Assembly: GCA_963806635.1 (NCBI GenBank)
Contig: CAWDZA010000015.1
Location: 1 to 64,000, forward strand
DNA from: CAVVEQ01 sp963806635
Lineage (GTDB): Bacteria; Chloroflexota; Anaerolineae; Anaerolineales; Anaerolineaceae
Direction: 5' to 3'
DNA length: 64,000 bases
A model generated the notes under the pieces. It saw nothing but the letters and a program-made list of their open reading frames with translations. It did no database searches and was not told the DNA's origin. A program made the position numbers and the translations under genes. Positions 44,612-53,506 of the stretch are shown one piece after another. Each line of letters starts with the position of its first letter. The first letter of the stretch is position 1.

Positions 44612-45990
44612 GGCAGTATCCAGGGGATCGTTTTAGGAACAGGGGTGAGGAAATAGACGGTGACGTAGGATGACCAAGGGACGTAGGCTTCATCGGTATA
44701 CGCCAGATCGATCCAGTATTTACCCGAGATGCCGCCGCCGACGTCGCCGATCACGCCGGTGCCGTAACCCGGAACGAAGAGCTTTTGCCCCACCATCCAG
44801 CTATACCAGGCGCGGGTGACCCCGATGGTTCCCTGCGAAACAGGCATCCCGGACGAGGTGCCGTTCAGGCATTTGGAAACACCCGACCGGCACGGGGAGT
44901 AGGAGGTGGCGTAGACGTTGACTGCCCGCCAATATTCGACCGGACCGTTTGGTGTATCCAGAGTGCGGATCACGATCTTGGTGCCGTATCCGCGCTGCTC
45001 GGGGATGGGTTCCTGCACGGTCCAATTGGCGTCCACCACCCGGGAGGTCTCCTTGCCCTCTTCCAGGCGCACGCGCTCGCGTTTGGCCTGGATGCCCTGC
45101 TGCCCGGCCGTGACCACGCTGTGCTTATCCAGTTCGGTCGCGGGGTCTTCAATATATTTCACCGAATAGGGCAGGAAGGTCTGCTGAATGGGAGTTTCCT
45201 CCCGCACGCGCACCACGCGGATCTTCCCATCAGCGGGGAGCGGGTCGCTTTCGGAGGGCACCGAATAATCCAATCCTTGCAGGGCGATACCAGCCTGCGC
45301 CAAGGCTTCCCCCACTGTTTCACCGGCGGCCAGGGTGGCGGATTCCACGCCACCCGCTGTGATGGTGAGTGGTTGAGCGCGCTGCAAACTCACCTGCAGG
45401 GGTTTATCCACCGGCGTATCGAGCGGCAACGAGAGCAGGTCTGCGAGGGTCAAATGGTAGCCATTGATAAGCAGGGCTTCACCCAGGGTGGGTTGGCTGG
45501 AGGAGAACGTGGTGATCTGACCGTTTTCGGTCACGCTCACGGGGAAGGCCCGCCGGAAGACGAGCGCCTGCGTAGTTTCATCCACCCGGTCGGAGGGAGC
45601 CAGCGTAGAAAAGCCGTTCGAGAGGCTATCTCCCGGGTAAAGCAGCAGACCGGCGGCAGCTGCCACGCCTCCGGCAAAGGGACTGCAGGTGATGGCTTCT
45701 AAAAGCGTGTTTCCCGGCTGAGCCAGCAGAATGCGTTTGTGGTTGTGTTCCAGTTTGAGCAATCTGGTTGGATCTGCAAGCGAATTAGCGGCAGGGTGGA
45801 CACAATCAGAAGGTGAGAGGCTTGCCCCGGCGGCTTTAAGAACTGCCCCGGTTGTTAGCGCGGCACTGGTCATCCGGGAGCGTACGCCATCGACCTGCAA
45901 GGTGAACTCGCGCTGCAGGCCGAGTAAGATCAAGGCTGTGCCAGCGGCAATAAGAAGTACGGAAATCCCGAAAGGGATGAATTTTTTCAT
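44608..45990 (-). CDS. YabE/Rpf-like cell-wall protein (DUF348, G5 and 3D domains)
   Basis: 460 residues. An N-terminal membrane anchor (about 7-27), three ubiquitin-like DUF348 units (about 30-75, 150-195 and 200-255), a G5 domain (about 270-345, with TVVTAGQQGIQAKRERVRLEEGK), and a 3D domain (about 355-450) with YATSYSPCRSGVS and three Asp positions (GDVGGGI, IDLAY). 3D-domain proteins are lytic transglycosylase-type wall hydrolases. Placement upstream of rsmA is as in B. subtilis yabE. Confidence 0.9.
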   Translation of the reverse strand: MKKFIPFGISVLLIAAGTALILLGLQREFTLQVDGVRSRMTSAALTTGAVLKAAGASLSPSDCVHPAANSLADPTRLLKLEHNHKRILLAQPGNTLLEAITCSPFAGGVAAAAGLLLYPGDSLSNGFSTLAPSDRVDETTQALVFRRAFPVSVTENGQITTFSSSQPTLGEALLINGYHLTLADLLSLPLDTPVDKPLQVSLQRAQPLTITAGGVESATLAAGETVGEALAQAGIALQGLDYSVPSESDPLPADGKIRVVRVREETPIQQTFLPYSVKYIEDPATELDKHSVVTAGQQGIQAKRERVRLEEGKETSRVVDANWTVQEPIPEQRGYGTKIVIRTLDTPNGPVEYWRAVNVYATSYSPCRSGVSKCLNGTSSGMPVSQGTIGVTRAWYSWMVGQKLFVPGYGTGVIGDVGGGISGKYWIDLAYTDEAYVPWSSYVTVYFLTPVPKTIPWILP

Positions 45991-46173
45991 TCAAAAGAAT
46001 TCTAACAGGTAAAAATGAGAACAGATTTAAAAACTATCTGGATTTCTGCGCTTGGAAAAGCGGATTTATTGATCTGTTTTCACGTTGCAGAATCATTCCT
46101 CCTTAAAAAGCAGGTCTAATACTGGGTCGAGATTCTCATGTAAACCTCATAACCGCGTGGTAGAGTGAATCTA

Positions 46174-46266
46174 ATGGTGGTGTGCACGGAAGCGGAGTGC
46201 AATCGGGTAGGATCGGTATAGTGGGAACGCAATAACAAGGTTCCTAAAATTTACCCCCCCAACCAT
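46174..46266 (+). ncRNA. Candidate structured RNA followed by a terminator
   Basis: Nested pairings in one 93-nt stretch: outer ATGGT(GG) 46174-46180 with (CC)ACCAT 46259-46266, hairpin TGCAC/GTGCA (46183-46201), stem GGGTA/TACCC (46205-46256) enclosing hairpin TGGGAAC/GTTCCTA (46222-46246). It ends 9 nt before a strong intrinsic terminator. No known family recognised (not SRP, 6S, tmRNA or a riboswitch class I know). Could be a small RNA or a riboswitch-like leader. Confidence 0.35.
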
Positions 46267-46275
46267 CAGAAGGTG

Positions 46276-46310
46276 AAACCCCCGGATTTTTCTTCCGGGG
46301 GTTTTATTTA
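46276..46310 (+). terminator. Intrinsic terminator of the candidate RNA
   Basis: A perfect 11-bp stem AAACCCCCGGA / TCCGGGGGTTT with a 7-nt loop, then TTTTATTTA. No gene precedes it on this strand for over 2 kb, which is why a transcript ending here is notable. Confidence 0.8.
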
Positions 46311-46424
46311 TGTGTTGATCAAATTATTTGCGGACGTTGAAATCTTGGTATACATCCGGATTCCGAAAGAACTTACGTTTGCCATATAATCAGGCAATTG
46401 ACCGAATTTCGGTGAGGAAGACAT

Positions 46425-46994
46425 ATGGATGTAAAAAATCAAAAAAGGATCATCATTATCCTGGGAGTCCTGCTGCTGGTACTTGCGGGCGGGTTGATCT
46501 ATTCGATCCTTTCTACGAATTCAAAGATCGCATCGTTGAATTATGTAATATTTTATTTGGGCGAGCAACACAAAAAGGAAAAAGCGGAATGGACGGCAAC
46601 CGAGACTGCGCTGGAGACCTCAGTTGAACAAACCGCGAAACAGTATGATGATTTGAACAAAAAATACCAGGACTCACTTTCAAAGTTATCCATCGTCGAA
46701 GAAAAAGTGTCCACGATGAGCGCCCGTTTGATGTGTCCGAGTACGATCCCATTCGTTGATTACTCAAATGACAGCACAGTAGCAGCCGCACTCAAAGAAT
46801 TCACCTCGGATTACAAGGCTACGGATGACCATTATGAAGCTCTTCAGAAAAATGCGAAGATCTCCTACCATAACGTGAAATCCAGCAGAACCCAATCATT
46901 CTTTATCGTGTTCTTTGAGGATAAATCAAATGGAAGGGTGAACGGGGTATTTGACGTCCTGGGGCAGTGCTGGGTGAATTTGGATAAAAAATAA
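46425..46994 (+). CDS. Membrane-anchored coiled-coil protein of unknown function
   Basis: 189 residues. A basic N-terminus, one helix (about 8-28), a heptad-like stretch rich in Glu/Lys/Gln (about 40-100) and a C-terminal domain with two Cys (MCPST and GQCW). GAGGAAG lies before the ATG, and a TATAAT box at 46385. It would place the coiled coil outside. No family recognised. Confidence 0.65.
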   Translation: MDVKNQKRIIIILGVLLLVLAGGLIYSILSTNSKIASLNYVIFYLGEQHKKEKAEWTATETALETSVEQTAKQYDDLNKKYQDSLSKLSIVEEKVSTMSARLMCPSTIPFVDYSNDSTVAAALKEFTSDYKATDDHYEALQKNAKISYHNVKSSRTQSFFIVFFEDKSNGRVNGVFDVLGQCWVNLDKK

Positions 46995-47152
46995 TTTCCT
47001 GAAAAAGGGGATAAGGAACCGACTGAAAGCTTTTCATTCGATTAGGTACCAGATGGTGGTATTTTGGGTGGGACCCAGGTTACTTCCCAGAAGTACCGAT
47101 GAGCATAAACCTGATAAGCCTTAAAAAATTGTCTTGCGCATGCTCTACAAAA

Positions 47153-47359
47153 ACACCTCCGGGTGGGAGGTGGAGTGCCGAGACACAGGATCGAACCGTG
47201 GGTACCGCTATTTTTGCGGTCTTTGCACGCGTGCTCATAAAAAAACACCTCCGGGTGGGAGGTGGAGTGCCGAGACACAGGATCGAACCGTGGGTACCGC
47301 TATTTTTGCGGTCTTTGCACGCGTGCTCATAAAAAAACACCTCCGGGTGGGAGGTGGAG
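47153..47359 (-). repeat. 92-bp tandem repeats copying the tRNA-Phe 3' half and terminator
   Basis: Units begin at 47153, 47245 and 47337 (exact 92-bp period). The first two are practically identical; the third runs into the real tRNA-Phe. On the minus strand each unit carries a T arm and 3' acceptor sequence equal to tRNA-Phe, then a terminator hairpin CACCTCC / GGAGGTG with TTTTTTT. The 5' acceptor and D arm are missing, and the anticodon arm is replaced by ACCGC-AAAAATA-GCGGT. A further eroded copy may lie at 47130-47150 (TAGAGCATGCGC). Confidence 0.9.
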
Positions 47360-47432
47360 TGCCGAGACACAGGATCGAACTGTGGACACCGCAATTTTCA
47401 GTCGCGTGCTCTACCAACTGAGCTATCTCGGC
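47360..47432 (-). tRNA. tRNA-Phe (anticodon GAA)
   Basis: 73 nt with a full cloverleaf: acceptor GCCGAGA/TCTCGGC, D arm GCTC...GAGC, anticodon loop CTGAAAA, T arm CACAG-TTCGATC-CTGTG. CCA is not encoded. Its terminator is the first of the tandem hairpins directly downstream. Confidence 0.94.
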
Positions 47433-47531
47433 AATCGGGCATGATTTTAACCGCACGGGGTGGATTCGTCAAGACAGGTGACGAATCGACGGCTCATCTT
47501 TCTCCGATTCAACCAATCAACTGCTCACTCT

Positions 47532-48782
47532 TCAACTTTTTTCTTCCCTCGTCTTCGGCAGCAGCAGCAGGCTGATCAGCGTGCAAACTGCGGCAAAGAT
47601 GAACATGCCTTTATATCCATACCAGGCGCCTTTACTGGCATTATTGAAAAAATCGATTCCGGGTCCTTCCAGGCGCGCCAGGGCAGCCGCGCCGGCGGTT
47701 GCCAGGTTGGTGAGTCCCAGATATTTGCCGCTTTCCGCTTTGGGTGCCAGGCGGTTCGCCATCGCCCAGTTGGCGGTGAGGAAGAAACCCATCCCCGCGC
47801 CGATCAAAATTCCAAGCCAGGTAAGCAATTGCACATCATGGACGGTGAGCAGCAGGATATACCCTGTGATAACCAGCACCCCGGCGACGATGCTCATCGC
47901 CACCGAACCGAACCTGTCGGTGAGCCACCCGCCAGCCAATGCTGTGACCACCAACAGCACACCCAGAGTGGCGGTGAGGTTTCCGGTGGTTTTGGCTGCG
48001 TCCGTTGCCTGCAGAAAATCCTGCACGTAGTAAAAGATGAAGGACTGAAGCGCGTAAATTCCCACCAGGAACATCAGCCTGTGGGCGATCATCCAGAAGA
48101 ATGGTTTATTTCCGCGCACGTCAACCCGTAACTGTTCGCGCAGGGGGGGTGCCGCGGTTTTGGGTCCCTCCCCGGTGGAAGGTTTTTCCTTTGCCCAGAT
48201 GAGGGTGATGGCAGTGAAGACTGCCAGAACTACCATGATCACGACCATCACCTGGTTGACGTGCTCGTTCTTCGGTCCCAGCATGTTACCCACCACCAGG
48301 GAGGCTACTATGATCCCGCTCATATCCATGAAGTTCTTGAACCCGCTGGCTTTTCCGATCTGATCTTGTGGAATAAGGTCGGGCAGCAAGCCCTGGGCAG
48401 GACCGTGGGCGATGTTGGAACTGAACTGCAGCCCCAGGTATCCGATGAAGACCCAGGTCAGCCCGCCCGCCCAACCGAGCATGAAAAGGAAGAGAAAATC
48501 GAAAAGCGTGCCGATCAGGATCAGGGGGCGCCGGCGTCCCCATTTGGAGCGCCAGTTATCACTAATGGCACCGCTGATAGGCTGCAGGATCATAGCGACG
48601 ATCAACCCAAAGAAGGTGAGTGCCCCCAGATATGTATTCTTTAATCCCTCGGGGGTGAACTGAAGCAGGATCACCGGCAGGAGGATCACATGCAGCGAAT
48701 TCCACATGAACGAAAGCCCCACCCAATAAGTGTTGACCGAGAGCAGGTTGACCCAGGTGCGGGCAGGTTTGTTTTCGCTCAT
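47532..48782 (-). CDS. MFS transporter (GPH/SLC45-like sugar symporter type)
   Basis: 416 residues, 12 helices. The start WVNLLSVNTYWVGLSFMWNS and loop SDNWRSKWGRRRPLILIG (about 82-99) are the hallmark of sucrose/GPH-type carriers. Also PDLIPQDQIGKASGFKNFMD. No sugar genes nearby. Confidence 0.85.
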   Translation of the reverse strand: MSENKPARTWVNLLSVNTYWVGLSFMWNSLHVILLPVILLQFTPEGLKNTYLGALTFFGLIVAMILQPISGAISDNWRSKWGRRRPLILIGTLFDFLFLFMLGWAGGLTWVFIGYLGLQFSSNIAHGPAQGLLPDLIPQDQIGKASGFKNFMDMSGIIVASLVVGNMLGPKNEHVNQVMVVIMVVLAVFTAITLIWAKEKPSTGEGPKTAAPPLREQLRVDVRGNKPFFWMIAHRLMFLVGIYALQSFIFYYVQDFLQATDAAKTTGNLTATLGVLLVVTALAGGWLTDRFGSVAMSIVAGVLVITGYILLLTVHDVQLLTWLGILIGAGMGFFLTANWAMANRLAPKAESGKYLGLTNLATAGAAALARLEGPGIDFFNNASKGAWYGYKGMFIFAAVCTLISLLLLPKTREEKS

Positions 48783-48843
48783 TCCATCCTCCTTGATCGG
48801 TTACCGTATTCTATAAAAGAATTCTCCTGGGGACAAGCGAAGG

Positions 48844-50292
48844 TCAGAAAGGTCCATAACCGATGACCACGGCGATGCCAAGGAATATGACCGACGCCAG
48901 GATGATCAGCAGCCACAACTTGGCGGTCCAACGGAACCATTTGGGATAACTGACCATCGTCAACCCCAGGCTGATAAGCAGGACCGGGTTTGTAGGATAG
49001 GCCATATTCGAGAATCCATCCCCGAAGATATACGCCAGAACAGCGGTTTGGCGGGTGAGCCCCACCAGGTCTGCCAGGGGCAGGATGATGGGCATGAGCA
49101 GAAAGGCTTTGGCAGAACCAGAGCCAATGAAAAACTCCACCCCCAGTGCCAGCACATAGATCACGATGGCTGCCGGCATGGCACCCAGGGTTGAAAGCGG
49201 CGCTGCGGCCGCGTGCAGGATGGTATCAGTTACTTGCCCGCTATCCAGAATAAAGCGAATGCTGGAAGCCATCAGGATGAGCGGGACGGCCGGCAGAATT
49301 CCGATCATACCGTCCTTCAATCCGCTCCAGACTGCCTTCCCGCCCGCGCCGGAAATGAAACCAGCGCCTACGCCTCCGATCAGGAATAGGATACCGACCA
49401 ACGGCAGCGAGAAATCTGAAATAGCCGGGATGAAGGGCGCCGCCAGCATGTCCACCAGGATGAGGAGCACAAACACCCCGAAAAATGCCATGGCACGGTT
49501 CTGCCTGCGGTCGGGGGCTTCCACAGGGATCTCCTGCCGGCTGTATTTTGCCCGTTCAACCTGGTCTTCCTTATAAACCAGCGAACTCTTGGGATCACGG
49601 TCGATCTTTTTGGCATAGAGGTAAAGAAAGGTGGTGAAGATCAGGTAAATGACCGCGAAAATGATCACATGGAACCAGGCGCCGGAGAAAATGGGCAGTC
49701 CTGCCAACTGCTGAGCCACCCCCAGGGTGAAGGGGTTGGAAACGGCTGCCGAGAAACCCATGTTGGTGGCAAGCACCGAGAGACCCAGCCCGACCAGCGC
49801 ATCCCAACCCAGCGAATAGGAAAATGCGATCATCAAGGGCACCAGCAGGATGACCTCCTCAAAAATCCCCAGGGTGGCTCCCAATAGCATGAAAGCCAAC
49901 GCCACCATCCAGAGCAGTAGGTACTTGCGTCCCTTGAAGCGGTTGATCACCCTTTCGATAAACGCCAGCAGGGTGCCGGTCTTATCCAGCACGGCGAACG
50001 CGCCGCCCGCAAAGAATAGCACAATGATGATCACGATAATGGTTATTCCGGCTTCGCTGCCCAGCACCTGGATGGGCGCCAGGAACCACTGCCAGACCGG
50101 GTAATCCGGCTTGGGGATATAGTGAAATGAATTGGGGTCGATGCTCGCCCGCCCGTCCACCTGGGTGTGGGTGAATTGCCCTGATGGGATGACGATGGTG
50201 AGGATGCCGGCGATCACCATCAGGATGAAAAGGATCACCAGGGATTGGATGAATGCCTTGCGACTGATCTGTGCTCCGGATTTTTTGTCCAT
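48844..50292 (-). CDS. YfcC-family transporter (amino-acid antiporter or C4-dicarboxylate type)
   Basis: 482 residues with 11-12 helices. AFIQSLVILFILMVIAGILT start, then GSEAGITIIVIIIVLFFAGG, then GIFEEVILLVPLMIAFSYSLG (first hairpin loop), then GSGSAKAFLLMPIILPLADL in the second half, as in YfcC/ArcD-like proteins. It may carry basic amino acids or carboxylates. 61 nt upstream of the MFS gene on the same strand. Confidence 0.85.
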   Translation of the reverse strand: MDKKSGAQISRKAFIQSLVILFILMVIAGILTIVIPSGQFTHTQVDGRASIDPNSFHYIPKPDYPVWQWFLAPIQVLGSEAGITIIVIIIVLFFAGGAFAVLDKTGTLLAFIERVINRFKGRKYLLLWMVALAFMLLGATLGIFEEVILLVPLMIAFSYSLGWDALVGLGLSVLATNMGFSAAVSNPFTLGVAQQLAGLPIFSGAWFHVIIFAVIYLIFTTFLYLYAKKIDRDPKSSLVYKEDQVERAKYSRQEIPVEAPDRRQNRAMAFFGVFVLLILVDMLAAPFIPAISDFSLPLVGILFLIGGVGAGFISGAGGKAVWSGLKDGMIGILPAVPLILMASSIRFILDSGQVTDTILHAAAAPLSTLGAMPAAIVIYVLALGVEFFIGSGSAKAFLLMPIILPLADLVGLTRQTAVLAYIFGDGFSNMAYPTNPVLLISLGLTMVSYPKWFRWTAKLWLLIILASVIFLGIAVVIGYGPF

Positions 50293-50404
50293 GGATTGGT
50301 TCCCTTCTGTAATGTGTTATCGATGCCTGAACCTGTTTGCGATTTCCAGGCAGCTATTCTTTGACTTCTACGTCTTTTATTCTATTTTTGTTTTTATTAT
50401 CTTA

Positions 50405-51202
50405 TCAAGCCGGTCGATCTTCGGGATATGCTGCAAGCGATGCCTCAAATTCTCCCGCAAGATACCCAGGCAGCAGGCTGGCAATACGTTCCATCACCAC
50501 TTGGCTGGCTGAATCAGGATCGAGCCTGGACTCTTTGATTATAGAACATAGATCAAAGGGAGCGCCAAAGTGCAAATGTAATCCTTCGCCTTCTTCGAAG
50601 ATACCGACGGGGTAAACCAACCCCAAACGCCTGGAGAGCTCCAGTAAGAATTTTCCGCTGCCGGCTGGCGGCATGCCCAATACCCCGCTGGGAAAATCAC
50701 GACCCTCTGGAGCAAACGCGACGAGGGTGTATGGATCAGCTTTGATGTGCGTAAACACCTCCCGGATGGCAGCAGTACGAGCTGGCTGGTCAGCCGGATT
50801 CGGCGGCAAGGGCGGAGAGAGGGTGATTCCATAGGTACGCGCAATGGCGCCAAAAACTTTTTCCGAAAACTTGCGGAGCTGATTTGAAAACAGCCTGCCA
50901 GGGAAAGTCCACGCACCGGTCATGATCCAGTGCATATCTACAGGAACCGCAGCGGCGATCACTGCTGCCGCGAACAGGATCGAAAACCCCTCCCGTGAAT
51001 AGTGATTGAACACAACCACCCCGGGACCGCTGTGAGGAATGAAGGCATCTCCCCGAATGATCACCGGAACCCCCATGTGCGAAACGATGAGCGCGCCATC
51101 TTGATGGAACGACCTTTTTTTGCCCAGAAGCGTACCCAGGCAAACCGAGCCCAGGTATGTGAGGTTGAGCTTATAGGAGGACATTTTCGATTGGCTTTTC
51201 AT
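50405..51202 (-). CDS. PlsC-like acyltransferase with a modified active site
   Basis: 265 residues. The block-I motif is NHYSRE (Asn66-His67-x3-Glu71) rather than NHx4D. Block III is present as FAPEGRDFPSGVLG (about 175). A membrane-associated acyltransferase for an unusual acceptor is possible. Lies in a short gap between the YfcC and SixA genes. Confidence 0.72.
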   Translation of the reverse strand: MKSQSKMSSYKLNLTYLGSVCLGTLLGKKRSFHQDGALIVSHMGVPVIIRGDAFIPHSGPGVVVFNHYSREGFSILFAAAVIAAAVPVDMHWIMTGAWTFPGRLFSNQLRKFSEKVFGAIARTYGITLSPPLPPNPADQPARTAAIREVFTHIKADPYTLVAFAPEGRDFPSGVLGMPPAGSGKFLLELSRRLGLVYPVGIFEEGEGLHLHFGAPFDLCSIIKESRLDPDSASQVVMERIASLLPGYLAGEFEASLAAYPEDRPA

Positions 51203-51425
51203 GGTTATCTAGGATTGAGCAATTCTAAATGCAAAACCATCCCGGCAAGCTTGCCCCTGGTTCAGGAATCACAACCTGATCCGCAATAAAACCTATCAAC
51301 TCCTCGACCACCCAACTTTCCTTCACATTTACTCAAAGGAACCCATTCGGAACCATAACTCACCAACTTCAATTATGTTATACTTTTCAAACTCCTAAAA
51401 TCGCTTATTTGCAAGAAGGTGACCG

Positions 51426-51911
51426 ATGAAAACCTTGATCCTGATGCGCCATGCCAAATCCTCCTGGAAATTCCCCGAACTCTCTGATAAGGACCGTCCT
51501 CTGACCAAGCGTGGCGAGCACGACGCCCCGCGCATGGGCAAGCTTCTCAAAAAGGAGGAGATCTTCCCGGATAAGATCCTCAGCTCCACGGCGGTGCGGG
51601 CTGCGGCAACCGCAGAGGCTGTGGCACAGAAGCTGGATTATAAGCAAGAGATCGCCTATCTGGATTCGCTCTATATGGCTGAGCCGGCCGCCATCATCGA
51701 AGCCCTGCAGACCCTCCCGCCAGAGGTAAAAAAGGTGCTTGTGGTGGGGCATAACCCCGGCATGGAAGGCCTGGCGCAGATCCTGGGCGGCAAGGTGGTC
51801 GATCTACCCACCGCTGCGATGGCTGAGATCAAAGTCCCGATAAAGGAATGGACAGAATTGAATTTTGGCGTGGAAGGTGAGATGGTTGGGCTATTTCGAC
51901 CGGAACACTAA
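51426..51911 (+). CDS. sixA: SixA-like phosphohistidine phosphatase
   Basis: 161 residues. Histidine-phosphatase fold with catalytic His9 (LMRHAKSSW), SDKDRPLTKRGEHDAPRMG, and the second His in VVGHNPGMEGL. SixA removes phosphate from histidine in phosphotransfer domains. Followed by a strong terminator. Confidence 0.9.
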   Translation: MKTLILMRHAKSSWKFPELSDKDRPLTKRGEHDAPRMGKLLKKEEIFPDKILSSTAVRAAATAEAVAQKLDYKQEIAYLDSLYMAEPAAIIEALQTLPPEVKKVLVVGHNPGMEGLAQILGGKVVDLPTAAMAEIKVPIKEWTELNFGVEGEMVGLFRPEH

Positions 51912-51927
51912 TTAAAGTAAAGACATG

Positions 51928-51960
51928 AACCGGCCAGTGATCCTGGCCGGTTTGTTTTTT
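51928..51960 (+). terminator. Intrinsic terminator after sixA
   Basis: AACCGGCCAG / CTGGCCGGTT stem, short loop, then TGTTTTTT. Confidence 0.85.
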
Positions 51961-51989
51961 AATATTGGCTTGCGAATTCAATGAAATTG

Positions 51990-52787
51990 TTATTTTCTTT
52001 TGCTCAGGATCACAACCATCAGTGCACAACCGATGGCGAGCGCAGCCAGGGTGACTTCAAAGATTCGGCGCAGCGGAAATCCGCCTTCACTTGGGGAGAC
52101 AGGCGCAGCTGCTGTGATTGTTTCAATCACTTTCTCCTGCTGCTCGGTGGGGGGGATGCCCAGAATGGGACTTTCCCCCTGCAAAGAATCCACTGAGGTT
52201 TCATCCGGCAGGGGAGGCGCGGCTGGCGCGGCTTGCGCGGGTGCTTCCGGCACCGCTGGAGCTGGCTCCGCTGCTTGTACTGATGGATTGATAATTACCG
52301 ATTCCATCGAGGGTGGTCCGCCACCCTTGCCAAAGGCCTCCACTGTGGGCGTGCTCCACAGAATGATATCATTGCCTGCCCCCGAGGTTGATGCCCTTTC
52401 AGCGTTCATGGATTCGCTGACAGCAGCGGGAGCCATGGGAACTGCAGCGCGCATGGTAAGACCACCCAGCAAAGGGAAGGCATCCAGCGCCAGTAACACA
52501 ACTAGAACCGCGCTGGCCAGCCCGGTTGCCAGGCGCATGGGAAAGAGCAGCCGGGAGGGTTTTCTTTGTGTCTCGGTCCCTTCTTTTAGCGTGAAGCTGC
52601 GTCTTGGTTTGTGGCGCGGCATTGATTTCATTAAATATCGCAGTCGCTGAAGCTGTTTCCATTCTCCAGCCAGCCCGGTTGATGCAGCGATTCTTTCTTC
52701 CAACCCTTGTTTTTCCAGCGGGGAAAGACGCCCATCCAACAGTTCTGATAAATATTCGCGGTCGCGATCCGAAACGGGTTCGGTCAT
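51990..52787 (-). CDS. Probable anti-sigma factor with two membrane helices
   Basis: 265 residues. The N-terminus (SDRDREYLSELLDGRLSPLE, about 5-25) fits the sigma-binding helix of anti-sigma proteins but has no zinc-finger HxxxCxxC. A helix lies at about 85-110, then an Ala/Pro-rich outer segment, and a second helix near the C-terminus (about 240-260). It overlaps the sigma gene by 4 nt, which is the main support for this call. Confidence 0.75.
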   Translation of the reverse strand: MTEPVSDRDREYLSELLDGRLSPLEKQGLEERIAASTGLAGEWKQLQRLRYLMKSMPRHKPRRSFTLKEGTETQRKPSRLLFPMRLATGLASAVLVVLLALDAFPLLGGLTMRAAVPMAPAAVSESMNAERASTSGAGNDIILWSTPTVEAFGKGGGPPSMESVIINPSVQAAEPAPAVPEAPAQAAPAAPPLPDETSVDSLQGESPILGIPPTEQQEKVIETITAAAPVSPSEGGFPLRRIFEVTLAALAIGCALMVVILSKRK

Positions 52788-53398
52788 TCCTTGTCCTCAT
52801 TCATCAGACGGAAGCGGGCGGGTAAAAGTTCCTCGAATGACCGAAGGCAATCGCGAAGTTTGAAACGTGCCCGTGCCAGGCGACTCTTGATCGTTCCAAG
52901 TGGGGTGCCCGAAGCGCGGGCGATATCGTCGTAATCCAACCCTTCTATATCCGCCAGAATGACCGCTGCGCGGAACTCCACGGGAAGGGCATCCAGGCAA
53001 TGCTGAATGGCATGTTCCAGCTCCAGCTGCTCCAGCGCGAGCTGCGGGTCCGGAGCTCCCGGGTCGGCAGCAGCCAGGCTTTCTTCAAGCGCCGGTTCAT
53101 CCCCTTCCGTGTCCCCATCCAGCGGCACGGTTGGGCGGCGTTTTCTCCGGCGCAGCTCGTCGTAACAGGCGTTGGTGACCATCCGCATCACCCAGGCCTT
53201 GAACGATCCACCGCGATACTGATGCAGGCTGCGGTAGGCGGAGATAAAGGCTGTCTGGGCGGCGTCCTCGGCTGCAGGTACCTCACCAAGCATGCGCAAT
53301 GCTACATTGAACGCCCCCTCCTGGTATTCAAGCACCAGCCGGTTGAAGGAGTTAAGGTCACCCTCCCGTGCGGAATGGATCAGCGCAGCTTCATCCAT
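52784..53398 (-). CDS. ECF-type RNA polymerase sigma factor
   Basis: 204 residues. Region 2: EGDLNSFNRLVLEYQEGAFN and RSLHQYRGGSFKAWVMRMVTNACYDELRRR (-10 recognition). A linker of about 30 acidic residues precedes region 4: LPVEFRAAVILADIEGLDYDDIARASGTPLGTIKSRLARARFKLRD (shown in part). No extra C-terminal domain. Overlap with the anti-sigma gene indicates a regulator pair; their own promoter region lies at 53399-53506, shared with the divergent aldolase. Confidence 0.93.
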   Translation of the reverse strand: MDEAALIHSAREGDLNSFNRLVLEYQEGAFNVALRMLGEVPAAEDAAQTAFISAYRSLHQYRGGSFKAWVMRMVTNACYDELRRRKRRPTVPLDGDTEGDEPALEESLAAADPGAPDPQLALEQLELEHAIQHCLDALPVEFRAAVILADIEGLDYDDIARASGTPLGTIKSRLARARFKLRDCLRSFEELLPARFRLMNEDKE

Positions 53399-53506
53399 AA
53401 CTTAAAATTATAGCTGAATGCGGAGCCCAAATTCGACAAATTCGATTTTGTGGTGCATAATATCGAAGTCACCAAATCCTGTTCCCAAGGCCCTCAGGAG
53501 AGTTGA

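Noticed and set aside
46160..46310. SRP RNA, 6S RNA or tmRNA
   Set aside because: Lacks the GGAAGCAGC-type SRP loop, the tmRNA ends, and the 6S open bubble; length is also wrong.
47153..47359. Short direct repeats resembling a CRISPR array
   Set aside because: The period is 92 bp with nearly identical whole units and no unique spacers; the content is tRNA and terminator sequence.
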